64,000 nucleotides of DNA. Origin: an uncultured Ruegeria sp. (lineage in GTDB: Bacteria; Pseudomonadota; Alphaproteobacteria; Rhodobacterales; Rhodobacteraceae). The DNA is taken from NCBI RefSeq assembly GCF_947504215.1, contig NZ_CANNGO010000001.1:186001-250000 (forward strand), written 5' to 3'. Positions 37,422-45,656 of this stretch are shown piece by piece (the stretch's first letter is position 1; the number at the start of each line of letters is the position of its first letter). The notes below the pieces were generated by a model. The model was not told the origin of the DNA, ran no database searches, and worked only from the letters and a program-made list of their open reading frames with translations. Position numbers and translations under genes: made by a program.

Positions 37422-39308
37422 CTATGTGTCTTCTTTATTTAAAGGCGGCAGTTTGTCGATCCCAAGCCACGGTGGCTGCAAACTGGTGATCCGATATCTG
37501 CTGGCATTGCGCCCCAAAAAACTGTGAATGGCGGCAGCCATGCCTTTGTACGGTGCACCGCCACGGCGATAGGATGTAAAGGCTATACTGCCCCCTGGTG
37601 CCAAAACCCGGTCAATTCGTTTCAACAGTTGGTTCGTAACCCGTTCGGCCCGAACGCCCCGAATGATGACAACGCCAACGCTTTCGTCTTCGAAAAGCTT
37701 CAGCATCAATGGCGGTAGCGCCCTGAAAACGCGCAGGCGCCCTTTGATGATTGGTTCGCGAAAGTGTTCTAGGAATGCATAAAACGCTAGATCCAAAGCT
37801 TGGAGGTCGGGATCCTGTGTGGTGTCTGGACAAGCAAAACGGTCCCAGGACAGGCCCCATGGGGCAATGATCGTCAATTGCGAAACCGCTCCAAGCGCCA
37901 GAACTTCCTCAACAATTTCAGTCTCAACCTGGCCGATCAGAACCCATGATTTCTTACCGCTGATCGATTTCAGAAAATCGCCGCGCTGCTTTTTGGTCCT
38001 CTCGATCTCGGGCGAGGCTGGCGGCAGCAGCGTTGGGTCCTTTGGGTCAAACGGTAAAGATATCTGCTTTGGGTCAGTAATCGTGGCATGTTGCGCCGAA
38101 GCCTCTTCATGCTCTAGTGGCGTTCCAAGAGCATCGAGTCTGACAAACCAAGGATAGTTGTTTGGCTTAGCGTTGGACCTCTCTGCCATTTGGCCAAGGC
38201 GATTCCATTTTGCGACTTGGGCAAAACTGATCTCGGGATCTCCATAAGTCTCCGGATCGAAAGATGCATTGGCTTCTTCAACGACTCCAAACTTTAGTGC
38301 CTTTACATATTGCCCGCTACGGAAGCTCTTATTTTTCTTAATAAAACCCTTGGCAGCATCTGTCTCGCGAATAGCGGCGATGCGATCCTTGTGAAACACT
38401 ACTGCTTTTTCATGCAGCTCCCCCAAAACTGGATCTGCCCGCAACTGAGAATAGACATCGCGCAGACGGCCTACTTTCGAGAGGATCGAGGATTCCTCGA
38501 CGGCATTGTAGCAATGCAGGTTCCAATATGCCTGCCCCGTTTCCTCCATCTTAGGATGAAATGACGTGGTTTTTACGTCCCCGCGCAAACGTTTCATCAG
38601 GTAACTTTCAATGGATCTGACCGCATAGTGATTCATCCGAAACAACTGCCGGCCAAACGCAGCGCCTGTGGTGGAAAAAGCCCAACCGCGCCGACGCATT
38701 GCAGGCGGCAAAGGGTCCCCATCGCCGTCCACCCAAGCGAAGTGTTCGGCTTTACCCTGAACAGGTCCTCGCGGCCTATGGGTATTTATCAAACGGTATG
38801 ATCCATTGTTGCGGATTAAGGACTTATACGCGCGCAGGTTTTGCGGAATGACCGCACCCAGCTCACCAGCCTTTGTAAACTGTTCGACCACGAAACGATC
38901 TTCGAAATCAACAACACCGTTATGTCCAAAAAGCTGCCAAAGCGCCGCAAATCCATCTGCGTGCGGCAAGGCGAGGAACAGATCATCCAATGTTCCTTCG
39001 CCTACGCGGATATCTAAAAACTCGTCGACATCGCAAACCAAAATCCAGTCTGCCTGTTTGTACCAGGTTTGCTGCATTGCATTGGCATAGGCCGACGCCT
39101 GTGGCCCCATCTTCCACGGACCCGGGTTATCAATGTGCTTCAGAAAACCCAGCTCTTCGCAGCGTATCAGTATCTTTTCTGTGCCATCCGAACAATCGTT
39201 CGAACTCACGATGAAATGCGTAAATCCAATCGAAAGATAGTAGGCAATCCATTCCAGGATAAACGGGCCTTCGTCTTTCATTGTGGAAATGACAAGTCTC
39301 ATTGACAT
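37422..39308 (-). CDS. Glycosyltransferase fused to a degenerate methyltransferase-like domain
   Basis: About 628 residues. Residues 1-330 form a Glyco_tranf_2_4 domain (STMKDEGPFILEWIAYYLSI, NDCSDGTEKI, VCDVDEFLDIRVGEG). After a linker, residues 450-628 resemble the neighbouring methyltransferase: LKLFEDESVGVVIIRGVRAE against LKLFDDESISFAYVDGDHSY, and IHSFLGRN against VNEFLGRY. The acidic VDGDHSYE motif is replaced, and a glycine-rich SAM motif is not obvious (SWVLIGQVETEIVEE), so methyl transfer is doubtful. ATG codons at 39308 and 39302 are both possible. First gene of the leftward polysaccharide operon. Confidence 0.72.
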   Translation of the reverse strand: MSMRLVISTMKDEGPFILEWIAYYLSIGFTHFIVSSNDCSDGTEKILIRCEELGFLKHIDNPGPWKMGPQASAYANAMQQTWYKQADWILVCDVDEFLDIRVGEGTLDDLFLALPHADGFAALWQLFGHNGVVDFEDRFVVEQFTKAGELGAVIPQNLRAYKSLIRNNGSYRLINTHRPRGPVQGKAEHFAWVDGDGDPLPPAMRRRGWAFSTTGAAFGRQLFRMNHYAVRSIESYLMKRLRGDVKTTSFHPKMEETGQAYWNLHCYNAVEESSILSKVGRLRDVYSQLRADPVLGELHEKAVVFHKDRIAAIRETDAAKGFIKKNKSFRSGQYVKALKFGVVEEANASFDPETYGDPEISFAQVAKWNRLGQMAERSNAKPNNYPWFVRLDALGTPLEHEEASAQHATITDPKQISLPFDPKDPTLLPPASPEIERTKKQRGDFLKSISGKKSWVLIGQVETEIVEEVLALGAVSQLTIIAPWGLSWDRFACPDTTQDPDLQALDLAFYAFLEHFREPIIKGRLRVFRALPPLMLKLFEDESVGVVIIRGVRAERVTNQLLKRIDRVLAPGGSIAFTSYRRGGAPYKGMAAAIHSFLGRNASRYRITSLQPPWLGIDKLPPLNKEDT

Positions 39309-39603
39309 AAACCCGTAACCATTGTGCCAGCTCAAATATCTTCTGCAAAACAACGTCGTCGCTGCGCATAGGGTCTTTAAGCACGTGACTTTGTTACGTT
39401 TCCCCCAACGGCATTGCAAGGGAACAGACGTGATCCAAGAGCCACGGTACTAGATGCTTTGGCATGCCCTGCCGAGTTTGAACTTGCGTGCCGACCAGCG
39501 CTTCGTACACCACGGATCGAAACATTGCCCCTGTAACGGTGAACAAGAGGGCGGAACCCGCGCAAAGTTGGTGTTGTTTGTTCTGTAACGGAGGATTGGA
39601 TGC

Positions 39604-40662
39604 ATGCCGACCATTTATTCCAATGCACCATTGGGCAACAATCCCTACCAACGCATGATTTACAGCCGTTTTGACGACTACGAAGTTCGGGTCGTCCGGT
39701 TGAACGCTTTCTATGCAGGCGAACTGCCCGCAGTTCGAGAAGGCGACATCTACTGGATCCACTGGGAAACTGTGGAATTTGGCAGTCCGAAGAACGAAGT
39801 CCCTATCGCCGAACGTTTTCAAAAGATCGATGCCGGACTGTCAGAGCTCAAACAGCAAGGTGTGAAGATCGTCTGGACAGTGCATAACTTCCATCCCCAC
39901 AACTCGGCCAGAGACATGGAGGCAATTCATGAAGGCCGTAAAATACTGGTTCAGCTCGCTGACAAAATTCACGTTCACACACCTTATGCCGAAGACTTGT
40001 TGGCAAAGACCTACGGAATACCCGCGCACAAATTTGTTCACGTGGCGCATCCCAGCTATCTCGGGGTTTATGAACCACTGGACGCTACAATGGCGCGGCG
40101 CGATGTCCTGCCGTCCGCCGAAAACCGAAGGTTCGTGCATATCGGGAAAGTGCAGGAAAACCGTGGCGGACAATTCATGTGGAAGGCACTAAAGTCTTTG
40201 CATCTCCGAGATCAGTCTTGGGAACTCGATATCTCGGGGGCGGTCATCGCAGGTGAACGCCGCGGTCAGCAAGCAATACGTGAGATGTCGAATGTTCGGT
40301 TCCATGATAGGTACCTGCCGGATGATGAACTGCGTGACATCGTTGCGTCATGTCATATTTGCGTGGCGCCCTTTAGTAGAATTCTAACATCCGGGTCGGT
40401 CAATCTTGCGCTGACATTCGGGTTGCCGGTTATCGGCCCCAACACACAAGCCCTGGTCGATCATCTGCCAGAACAAGTGCGGCACTTCCTTTATGTTGAT
40501 GGGAATCCGCGTGGTATGATGTTCCAGATGCGAAAGGCCATAGATTTGGATGACGAAGACTTGCTGGCAATGAAAGCGACTTGCATAAACCACGCCTATG
40601 AAATCAGGCCCGAAGTGCAGAGTGAAGCGTTGAAGACAGCGCTTGACGTGCGCGTTTCATAG
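39604..40662 (+). CDS. GT4-like glycosyltransferase
   Basis: 352 residues with a GT-B appearance. The N-terminal domain has DIYWIHWETVEF and KIVWTVHNFHPH. The C-terminal domain has FVHIGKVQENRGGQ, LPDDELRDIVASCHICVAPF and TSGSVNLALTFGLPVIGPN, the donor-binding region of family 4. No signal peptide or membrane segment; probably a peripheral enzyme of surface glycan assembly. The FkbM gene follows 39 bp later on the same strand. Divergent from the leftward operon. Confidence 0.78.
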   Translation: MPTIYSNAPLGNNPYQRMIYSRFDDYEVRVVRLNAFYAGELPAVREGDIYWIHWETVEFGSPKNEVPIAERFQKIDAGLSELKQQGVKIVWTVHNFHPHNSARDMEAIHEGRKILVQLADKIHVHTPYAEDLLAKTYGIPAHKFVHVAHPSYLGVYEPLDATMARRDVLPSAENRRFVHIGKVQENRGGQFMWKALKSLHLRDQSWELDISGAVIAGERRGQQAIREMSNVRFHDRYLPDDELRDIVASCHICVAPFSRILTSGSVNLALTFGLPVIGPNTQALVDHLPEQVRHFLYVDGNPRGMMFQMRKAIDLDDEDLLAMKATCINHAYEIRPEVQSEALKTALDVRVS

Positions 40663-40701
40663 ATAACGATTGCAACAGGTATTAGACCAAGGACCCTTCG
40701 A

Positions 40702-41484
40702 ATGCCTAAGATAGACGCGTTTACCTTTCGTAAGAAACTTCGTTCTGCCGGGCTGAAGGTTGTCGAATTTGAAAATGGCGAATTCGTTGGGCCCAGGCCA
40801 GTGATGAGGCGGCTTAACCAGACCGGACTTTCCGTGATCAGCGGTGGCGTGACAGCGTCGAACCTGCAAAGCTATGGGTTTGAAGTGGATACCGTTCTGG
40901 ATGTGGGCGTGGACGCAGGTACCCCATTTCTCTATGACGCCTTCCCGGACAAAAAGTTTGTGCTGTTCGATCCAATCGAGGAAACCGCAACGCGCGTTGC
41001 CCCGTGGCGCGATAAGATCGACTACGATCTGCACATTGTCGCACTCGACTCCGAAGACGGTGAAGCCGAACTGGTCATTCCCACAACCGACCGCAAAAGG
41101 CGCTCACTGGCAACGGTTGCAGGGTTTTCCGATGACTATGAAAACCGGATTGTCGATATGGAGAAACGCGTCGTGGAAAAGCGTCGCCTCGATTCCTACT
41201 CGGCAGGTATACCAGGTCGGTTTGGCTTAAAAATCGACACGGAAGGGAATGAGCTGGCTGTCATCCGTGGTGGGTTGGAAACACTGAAGCGCACGGAATT
41301 CGTCCTTGCCGAAGTTTCCGTAAAGCGGCGTTTCAAGGATGGCTACCGGTTCAGTGAGTTTGTCGCAGAAATGGGCAAACACGGGTTCGAACTGATCGAA
41401 GCCCTGCGCCCGGTCGATCGCGCCTCGCCGGACTGCGACCTTCTATTCGTTCCATGGAACTCAAGCTGGTTTGATTTAGACTGA
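40702..41484 (+). CDS. FkbM-family methyltransferase
   Basis: 260 residues. The SAM site is VLDVGVDAGTPFLYDAFPDK with FVLFDPIEE. FkbM signature segments include LDSYSAGIPGRFGLKIDTEG and NELAVIRGGLETL. These enzymes O-methylate sugars or polyketides; here probably a glycan residue, as the gene sits next to a GT4 gene. It is the last chromosomal gene before the left attachment repeat, 89 bp downstream. Confidence 0.88.
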   Translation: MPKIDAFTFRKKLRSAGLKVVEFENGEFVGPRPVMRRLNQTGLSVISGGVTASNLQSYGFEVDTVLDVGVDAGTPFLYDAFPDKKFVLFDPIEETATRVAPWRDKIDYDLHIVALDSEDGEAELVIPTTDRKRRSLATVAGFSDDYENRIVDMEKRVVEKRRLDSYSAGIPGRFGLKIDTEGNELAVIRGGLETLKRTEFVLAEVSVKRRFKDGYRFSEFVAEMGKHGFELIEALRPVDRASPDCDLLFVPWNSSWFDLD

Positions 41485-41572
41485 GAAATACGCCCACCAA
41501 AGTCGAAATGTGCTGCGTTAACCACTGATATTCACGTGGGTCACAACAAAGCGTATTTGACCTTCAGAAAAA

Positions 41573-41588
41573 TGGTGCGGTCGAGAAG
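41573..41588. repeat. Left attachment-site repeat (displaced tRNA-Leu 3' end)
   Basis: TGGTGCGGTCGAGAAG is identical over 16 bp to 56828-56843, which is the 3' end (including CCA) of the tRNA-Leu gene. Flanking bases differ on both sides, so the repeat ends are sharp. It is the remnant of the original tRNA end displaced by integration. Confidence 0.92.
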
Positions 41589-41803
41589 CATCCGATGATA
41601 TCGAACTAACTTCCAGAGCCCCTTATTTTTATGGGCGATACGCCCTAGGGCAGCCATCAAGTTTCCCCAAATGTGTGCTGTCCTAGGACGTATTGTGTGT
41701 TGTCACGCCTGTCAAGCGGCCATGGCCTTCTTATCCAGATCGCTGTCTACATCACGCCAGTCTAAACTTCTTCCTGCATCTGATTGTTCTTCCTGTGCAT
41801 TCA

Positions 41804-41845
41804 TTGGGTTGGGGTAAAAACTTTCCACCCCAGCTAGTGACCCAA
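41804..41845. other. Nested hairpin in the left-end non-coding region 41589-41934
   Basis: The 346 bp between the left repeat and the lipoprotein gene has no credible gene. It contains two stacked perfect 6-bp stems: TTGGGT (41804-41809) with ACCCAA (41840-41845), and immediately inside TGGGGT (41810-41815) with ACCCCA (41827-41832), with a 7-nt bulge on one side and an 11-nt loop. Two CCTAGG sites lie upstream. It may be an RNA structure in the lipoprotein leader or an end-recognition element. Confidence 0.45.
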
Positions 41846-41934
41846 CCAACACACTGGGTACTTCTCGCGCAGGTCTGGGTTCAAAGCCTGTGGTGACTAT
41901 GCTTCCTATAATATTGAAACATATGGAGTTTGAG

Positions 41935-42234
41935 ATGCGTGGACTTGGAATATCGGTTTGTCTTGTATCGGTCGCAGCGTGTAGCGCCGAACTAACACCA
42001 CAAGGCCAGCAAGTTAGACAACTATCCCCTGCGACAGTTCAGAACTGCCAGTTTTTGGGTCCTGTAAGCGGCACTGAACTTTTTGGATTGGGTACGACCA
42101 TGGATGCGCAGAGTGCGCAGAACAAGATGCGTAACGCTGTTGGGGCTTTGAGTGGCAACGCTTTCGTACTGACACAGACTTCGACAAGTGACGATGGGAC
42201 CTTCGTTTCAGGCGATGCGTACAGGTGCCCTTAG
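41935..42234 (+). CDS. Small lipoprotein, DUF4156/RcsF-like
   Basis: 99 residues. The signal peptide MRGLGISVCLVSVAACSAEL contains a lipobox (VAAC), so the mature protein would be lipidated. The mature part contains VQNCQFLGPVSGTELFG and a C-terminal GDAYRCP; the paired cysteines and this motif resemble DUF4156/RcsF-like outer-membrane lipoproteins. The ATG at 41935 has GGAG six bases upstream; the frame is open to 41890. At the left end of the element, a usual place for cargo; it contains no CCTNAGG site. Confidence 0.75.
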   Translation: MRGLGISVCLVSVAACSAELTPQGQQVRQLSPATVQNCQFLGPVSGTELFGLGTTMDAQSAQNKMRNAVGALSGNAFVLTQTSTSDDGTFVSGDAYRCP

Positions 42235-42495
42235 TTCGCAAAAGGTTAAGACGCAGAAGCGGTGCTTGATCGCAAATGAAACTTGCTAAAATCATATTGA
42301 ACGGGCCTCGGTTAACGGCGTAGGGCTCTTGGGCTGTCTGATGCAACGCCTCAGCGTCAATAATTCCGACAGCATCAGTTACATGATGTTGCCACCTACG
42401 TATTGCGCTTGTGCTGTGTGCATCTCAGCCGCGTAGATGTCACGCAATATTCGGTTTTCTGCGGGCGTGTGTTCGCTAAGAAGAACAATTGTGTT

Positions 42496-42777
42496 TCACC
42501 TTTCAAATACTGGAACCCCTGTCCGCAACAGGACAAGGTAAGAACGGTTAAACTCGTCACGGGCTGCGGCCTTTATGCGCTCAGCAACATCGAGGGTGGC
42601 TTTGGCTTCAACGTAGTCCAGAGCAGTCACTTTGGCGTCCGTCTCAGAACCGTCGAACTCAGCCATACCGTGCGCCACGGCCTCAATCTCGACGCGGGCA
42701 TCAGCAACCCTCAGGCCAGCCTCTCGGAGTTCCTTATGGGCTGCCCCTAAGGCGGTGATCATATCGGTGTAAGTCAT
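42496..42777 (-). CDS. Hypothetical helical protein, last gene of the element's leftward operon
   Basis: 93 residues, mostly helical and Ala/Glu-rich (TDMITALGAAHKELREAGLR, VEAKATLDVAERIKAAARDE). I do not recognise it. The frame is open to 42828, but the ATG at 42777 has a purine-rich stretch upstream and better composition. It lies 100 bp after the TerS-like candidate. Two CCTNAGG sites are in or beside it. Confidence 0.6.
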   Translation of the reverse strand: MTYTDMITALGAAHKELREAGLRVADARVEIEAVAHGMAEFDGSETDAKVTALDYVEAKATLDVAERIKAAARDEFNRSYLVLLRTGVPVFER

Positions 42778-42877
42778 TTGATTTCTTTCTCGGACACAGA
42801 ACGCAGAAAGGCCCTGAGCATTCACCACGGGGAAACCGCAGCAGCCGCTCAGGGCTTCTTCAGGGGCGTGTTAGGGG

Positions 42878-43198
42878 TTAGTTGATGGTGGATGAAAGAG
42901 GTGTTGTTTCCTCATCCTCAGGGAACTCAGGCAGTTCATCTAGGGCGTCTTGCAGGGCGTTACTCCGCTGCGCCTTTACTTTGGCATCGGCCTCTTCGGC
43001 TTCGCGCTTCTTATCTTCTGAGTTTAGGAAGCGGTGCGCTTCTGCCAACCAGCTAGCCTTAGGTTCAGCGCGCGCGATGACCTCACCTGTCGCGGGGTCA
43101 ATCTCAGGGACACCGTAGGTCAGGCCGTCGAGGAATTTCTCTCTCAACAGAACCCTGATTTGTTCGATGCCCCCATAGTGGTCTTCACGTTCGCTCAT
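42878..43198 (-). CDS. Small acidic protein, possible small-terminase (maturase A)-like
   Basis: 106 residues. The N-terminal half (IEQIRVLLREKFLDGLTYGV, then ATGEVIARAEPKASWLAEAH) has the layout of DNA-packaging small subunits of T7-like podoviruses: a helix, a short inserted loop naming the input, and a helix ending in RFLNSED. The C-terminal third is charged and acidic. This similarity is by eye only, and the charged tail is also seen in unrelated proteins. Its start overlaps the stop of the upstream gene by 4 bp (ATGA), so translation is coupled. Confidence 0.55.
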   Translation of the reverse strand: MSEREDHYGGIEQIRVLLREKFLDGLTYGVPEIDPATGEVIARAEPKASWLAEAHRFLNSEDKKREAEEADAKVKAQRSNALQDALDELPEFPEDEETTPLSSTIN

Positions 43199-43812
43199 TT
43201 GGAACCATACGCTTTCCGCTTGGCCTTAGTAGTCAGGTCTGCAACCTGCGCCTCAAGCTCTGCAATCCGTTCCGCGTCGGACTTGGGAAGTTCCATAGCC
43301 TTCGACGTGTCGCCTTTCTGTGCAGCAACCTGTCGTGCCATGGATGCACGAAACTCGTTCATCTTGCGGTTCTCAGCTTCCTTAGCTGTCTTAACAGCCT
43401 CGGCTACAGGGTCGGCTGGGGGTTCAACTTCTTCATATGTGCGGCCGTAGTGAGGGCTGTTCTCGCATCCGGCAGGGATAGGACCAGACACCCGTAGCAC
43501 CACGCTGCCACGACGTTCGAAGTGATATTCGATTTCGTCGGGTTCTCTGACTGTATGCACGGCGTTCCGGGCGGCCTCTTCAGCATCCTTTGCGCGTTGG
43601 TTCACGAGTTCCTTATAGGCATCCTGAACAACGGCCTCGGTGCCGCCAGCACGCAGACGCTCTTGCTTCAGCCGCTCAGCCGTGGCTTCGGCGTCCTTAG
43701 CGATAGTTTCAGATAGTTCCTTAGCGGCCACATCACGGGCTGCACGTTGTTCTTCTGCCCTAAGTTCATACGAGCGGATACCTTGGGGCAAGAATTGGTC
43801 TTGTTCATTCAT
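43195..43812 (-). CDS. Hypothetical coiled-coil protein
   Basis: 205 residues. Two long Ala/Glu/Lys/Arg-rich coiled-coil stretches (residues 15-90 and 140-200) flank a short beta-like segment (IEYHFERRGSVVLRVSGPIP). The C-terminus is basic. I do not recognise a family; it could be a structural or DNA-compacting protein. It overlaps the next gene by 4 bp and follows the acidic protein by 27 bp, as part of the leftward operon. Confidence 0.7.
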   Translation of the reverse strand: MNEQDQFLPQGIRSYELRAEEQRAARDVAAKELSETIAKDAEATAERLKQERLRAGGTEAVVQDAYKELVNQRAKDAEEAARNAVHTVREPDEIEYHFERRGSVVLRVSGPIPAGCENSPHYGRTYEEVEPPADPVAEAVKTAKEAENRKMNEFRASMARQVAAQKGDTSKAMELPKSDAERIAELEAQVADLTTKAKRKAYGSK

Positions 43813-43839
43813 GGTTAGTTTATCCTTTTGGGGGTTGGT

Positions 43840-44556
43840 TTAGGAGGTGGCTTTGTCAAGCACGGCCTTAACACCAGCCATAGAGCCGTCAGTCAGGAAT
43901 TGACCAAAGGCAGCCTTAGCTTGTGCGTAGAGTTCCGGGTCATTGGATACAACTTGCTCAAGCATGTTCAGGTCGTAACCAGCGGTGGTGATCTGTTCGG
44001 CTAGGTAGTCCCGTCCGTCGTCGATAAAGTCGGCAACGTCGTTGACCACACCTTCAACTTGGTCGTCATCTGCATCGCCCATAGCGTCTCGAATGGCGTC
44101 AACATCGATAAACCCGTCGGACATGATGGTTTGACCAATTATTACAGCGGTGGCATCCTCGCCCATCTCATCCACCAGATGGTTGACGATGTCTGTGTTC
44201 TCTTCGCCCAGCAACTCGTCCAAATCATGCGCACCCAGAGCTTCGTTGGTGGTGTCGTCATCCTCACCTTCGGGGGCTTCGTTCAAGGCTTCCTGAGGGG
44301 TTTTTTCAAGTTGTTCCTTGGTCAACAGACCAGCGGCCAGAGCGGTCTCCACAGAGGTGCGACTTGCCGGGTTGCCGGGTTCGATCTCTACAGTTGGGAT
44401 GCCGCCAAGGTTATGGACGGTCGCAGCGACGTTTGTCGGTGCCGAGGGTACTGTTGTGGTGAACTCGCTGCCACCAGTAACGCTGCCTTCGGCTTTGACG
44501 CCTTGGGTAACAGCGGCCAAGTTTGCAACGTCAATGATGTCTGAACGCAGGTCCAT
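43840..44556 (-). CDS. Acidic protein, possibly scaffold-like
   Basis: 238 residues, strongly acidic in the middle (LNEAPEGEDDDTTNEALGAH, IRDAMGDADDDQVEGVVNDV). The end AGYDLNMLEQVVSNDPELYA with AFGQFLTDGSMAGVKAVLDK follows the pattern of the C-terminus of T7-type capsid assembly (scaffold) proteins, which are also acidic. The resemblance is by eye and not decisive. Two ATGs (44562 and 44556) are present; the second has the better spacing from AAAGGA. Confidence 0.65.
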   Translation of the reverse strand: MDLRSDIIDVANLAAVTQGVKAEGSVTGGSEFTTTVPSAPTNVAATVHNLGGIPTVEIEPGNPASRTSVETALAAGLLTKEQLEKTPQEALNEAPEGEDDDTTNEALGAHDLDELLGEENTDIVNHLVDEMGEDATAVIIGQTIMSDGFIDVDAIRDAMGDADDDQVEGVVNDVADFIDDGRDYLAEQITTAGYDLNMLEQVVSNDPELYAQAKAAFGQFLTDGSMAGVKAVLDKATS

Positions 44557-44579
44557 GTTCATATCCTTTCAGTGTTGGG

Positions 44580-45059
44580 TTATGCCCGTACTTTCTCTCG
44601 AGCGATGCGGTTGAAATTCTGGCTTTTGCGACTGTCGACGTCCTGCTTGATCTGCTCCACTTGTTCAGGGGCTATCTTGCCAGCCGCCAGTTCAGCGTTC
44701 AGGCGGTCCTCTAGGGACGGCCCAGAGTTGGGGGCTTTCATGCCTGTGAAGTGACCCTTTGCGTTGCCGTAGATCGTTCTTAACAGGGCGTTGCTTATGT
44801 CCCCGCGCAGGTCCACGTGCTCGGCATCTTCGCCAGCTTCAGAGGCGAAGTGAACGCGGACCCGGTTATAGAGAGTGATCGGGTCAACGTGGCTTACAAT
44901 CACCTTCCAAGGTGCTTGCTTGTGGTCACGCCATTCAAAGGAATACAGGTTGGCACCCTGTGCCTTGGTCATTTTCCAGTAGTCATCACCGCAGTACTCT
45001 GTGGAGAGTGTCTGTTTGCTGTCGGGACGGTTCGCCACAACGATACGCTTAGTCTTCAT
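44580..45059 (-). CDS. Hypothetical protein in the element's leftward operon
   Basis: 159 residues. The N-terminal part contains YWKMTKAQGANLYSFEWRDH and KVIVSHVDPITLYNRVRVHF. The C-terminal part is helical (LEDRLNAELAAGKIAPEQVE) and basic at the end. Not recognised. The ATG at 45059 has AAAGGA upstream and overlaps the end of the previous gene by 11 bp, so the two are translationally coupled; the open frame continues to 45230 over that gene. Confidence 0.65.
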   Translation of the reverse strand: MKTKRIVVANRPDSKQTLSTEYCGDDYWKMTKAQGANLYSFEWRDHKQAPWKVIVSHVDPITLYNRVRVHFASEAGEDAEHVDLRGDISNALLRTIYGNAKGHFTGMKAPNSGPSLEDRLNAELAAGKIAPEQVEQIKQDVDSRKSQNFNRIAREKVRA

Positions 45060-45564
45060 GTTCTTTTCCTTTAGCGGGGAGTGTGTCGATGAACACGTCA
45101 TCTTCACATGCAGCGATGGCCTCCAAACCCTTCGCCATGAGACCGGCGACAATCTCTTGGTTTCCAAGTTCAAACGGAATTTCTGGGTGTGCCTGGGCAA
45201 AGCGTTCACGAACGATGTCCAGCAAGACATACGTAGTCGGCTTTAACCTCACGGGCACATTCACGGGCAGCTTGTAGCCCTCGTAACCAAGGGCCGAACG
45301 GCGCTCTCGCATCTTGTCCAGCATGCGGCCTACTTCAACGTCCCCGAACATGTCCCTGAGGGCGTTCTCTAGGCGGGTCGTTTGGATGCGCCTGATGGGG
45401 TGACTGTTGGACCGCAGAGACTTGCGCTCAGCTTCGTCCTTCTGCATGGGCGTCATGTATTGGTCTCGGGCGAACTCGGTCCTTGCCTTGCGGCCTTTGA
45501 GTTTGCCGGGGACAAGCACGCGCTTCTTTGGCCCCGTCCTAGGGGGCACCATGGGTTTCGGCAT
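45049..45564 (-). CDS. Hypothetical basic protein in the element's leftward operon
   Basis: 171 residues. The N-terminal 50 residues are Lys/Arg/Pro-rich (PRTGPKKRVLVPGKLKGRKA), likely nucleic-acid binding. The C-terminal half is a compact domain (VNVPVRLKPTTYVLLDIVRE, FELGNQEIVAGLMAKGLEAI) that could be ribbon-helix-helix-like. Family not recognised. It lies between the helicase-like gene (92 bp upstream) and the 159-residue protein, and may serve replication or regulation. Confidence 0.68.
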   Translation of the reverse strand: MPKPMVPPRTGPKKRVLVPGKLKGRKARTEFARDQYMTPMQKDEAERKSLRSNSHPIRRIQTTRLENALRDMFGDVEVGRMLDKMRERRSALGYEGYKLPVNVPVRLKPTTYVLLDIVRERFAQAHPEIPFELGNQEIVAGLMAKGLEAIAACEDDVFIDTLPAKGKEHED

Positions 45565-45656
45565 GGGGTTATCCTTTCAAAACAGAAAAGCCCCATCTTC
45601 GGTCAGGAAGGCAGGGCCAGGAATTTGGGTGTGATGGTGGACTTTGCAGGTACTGC

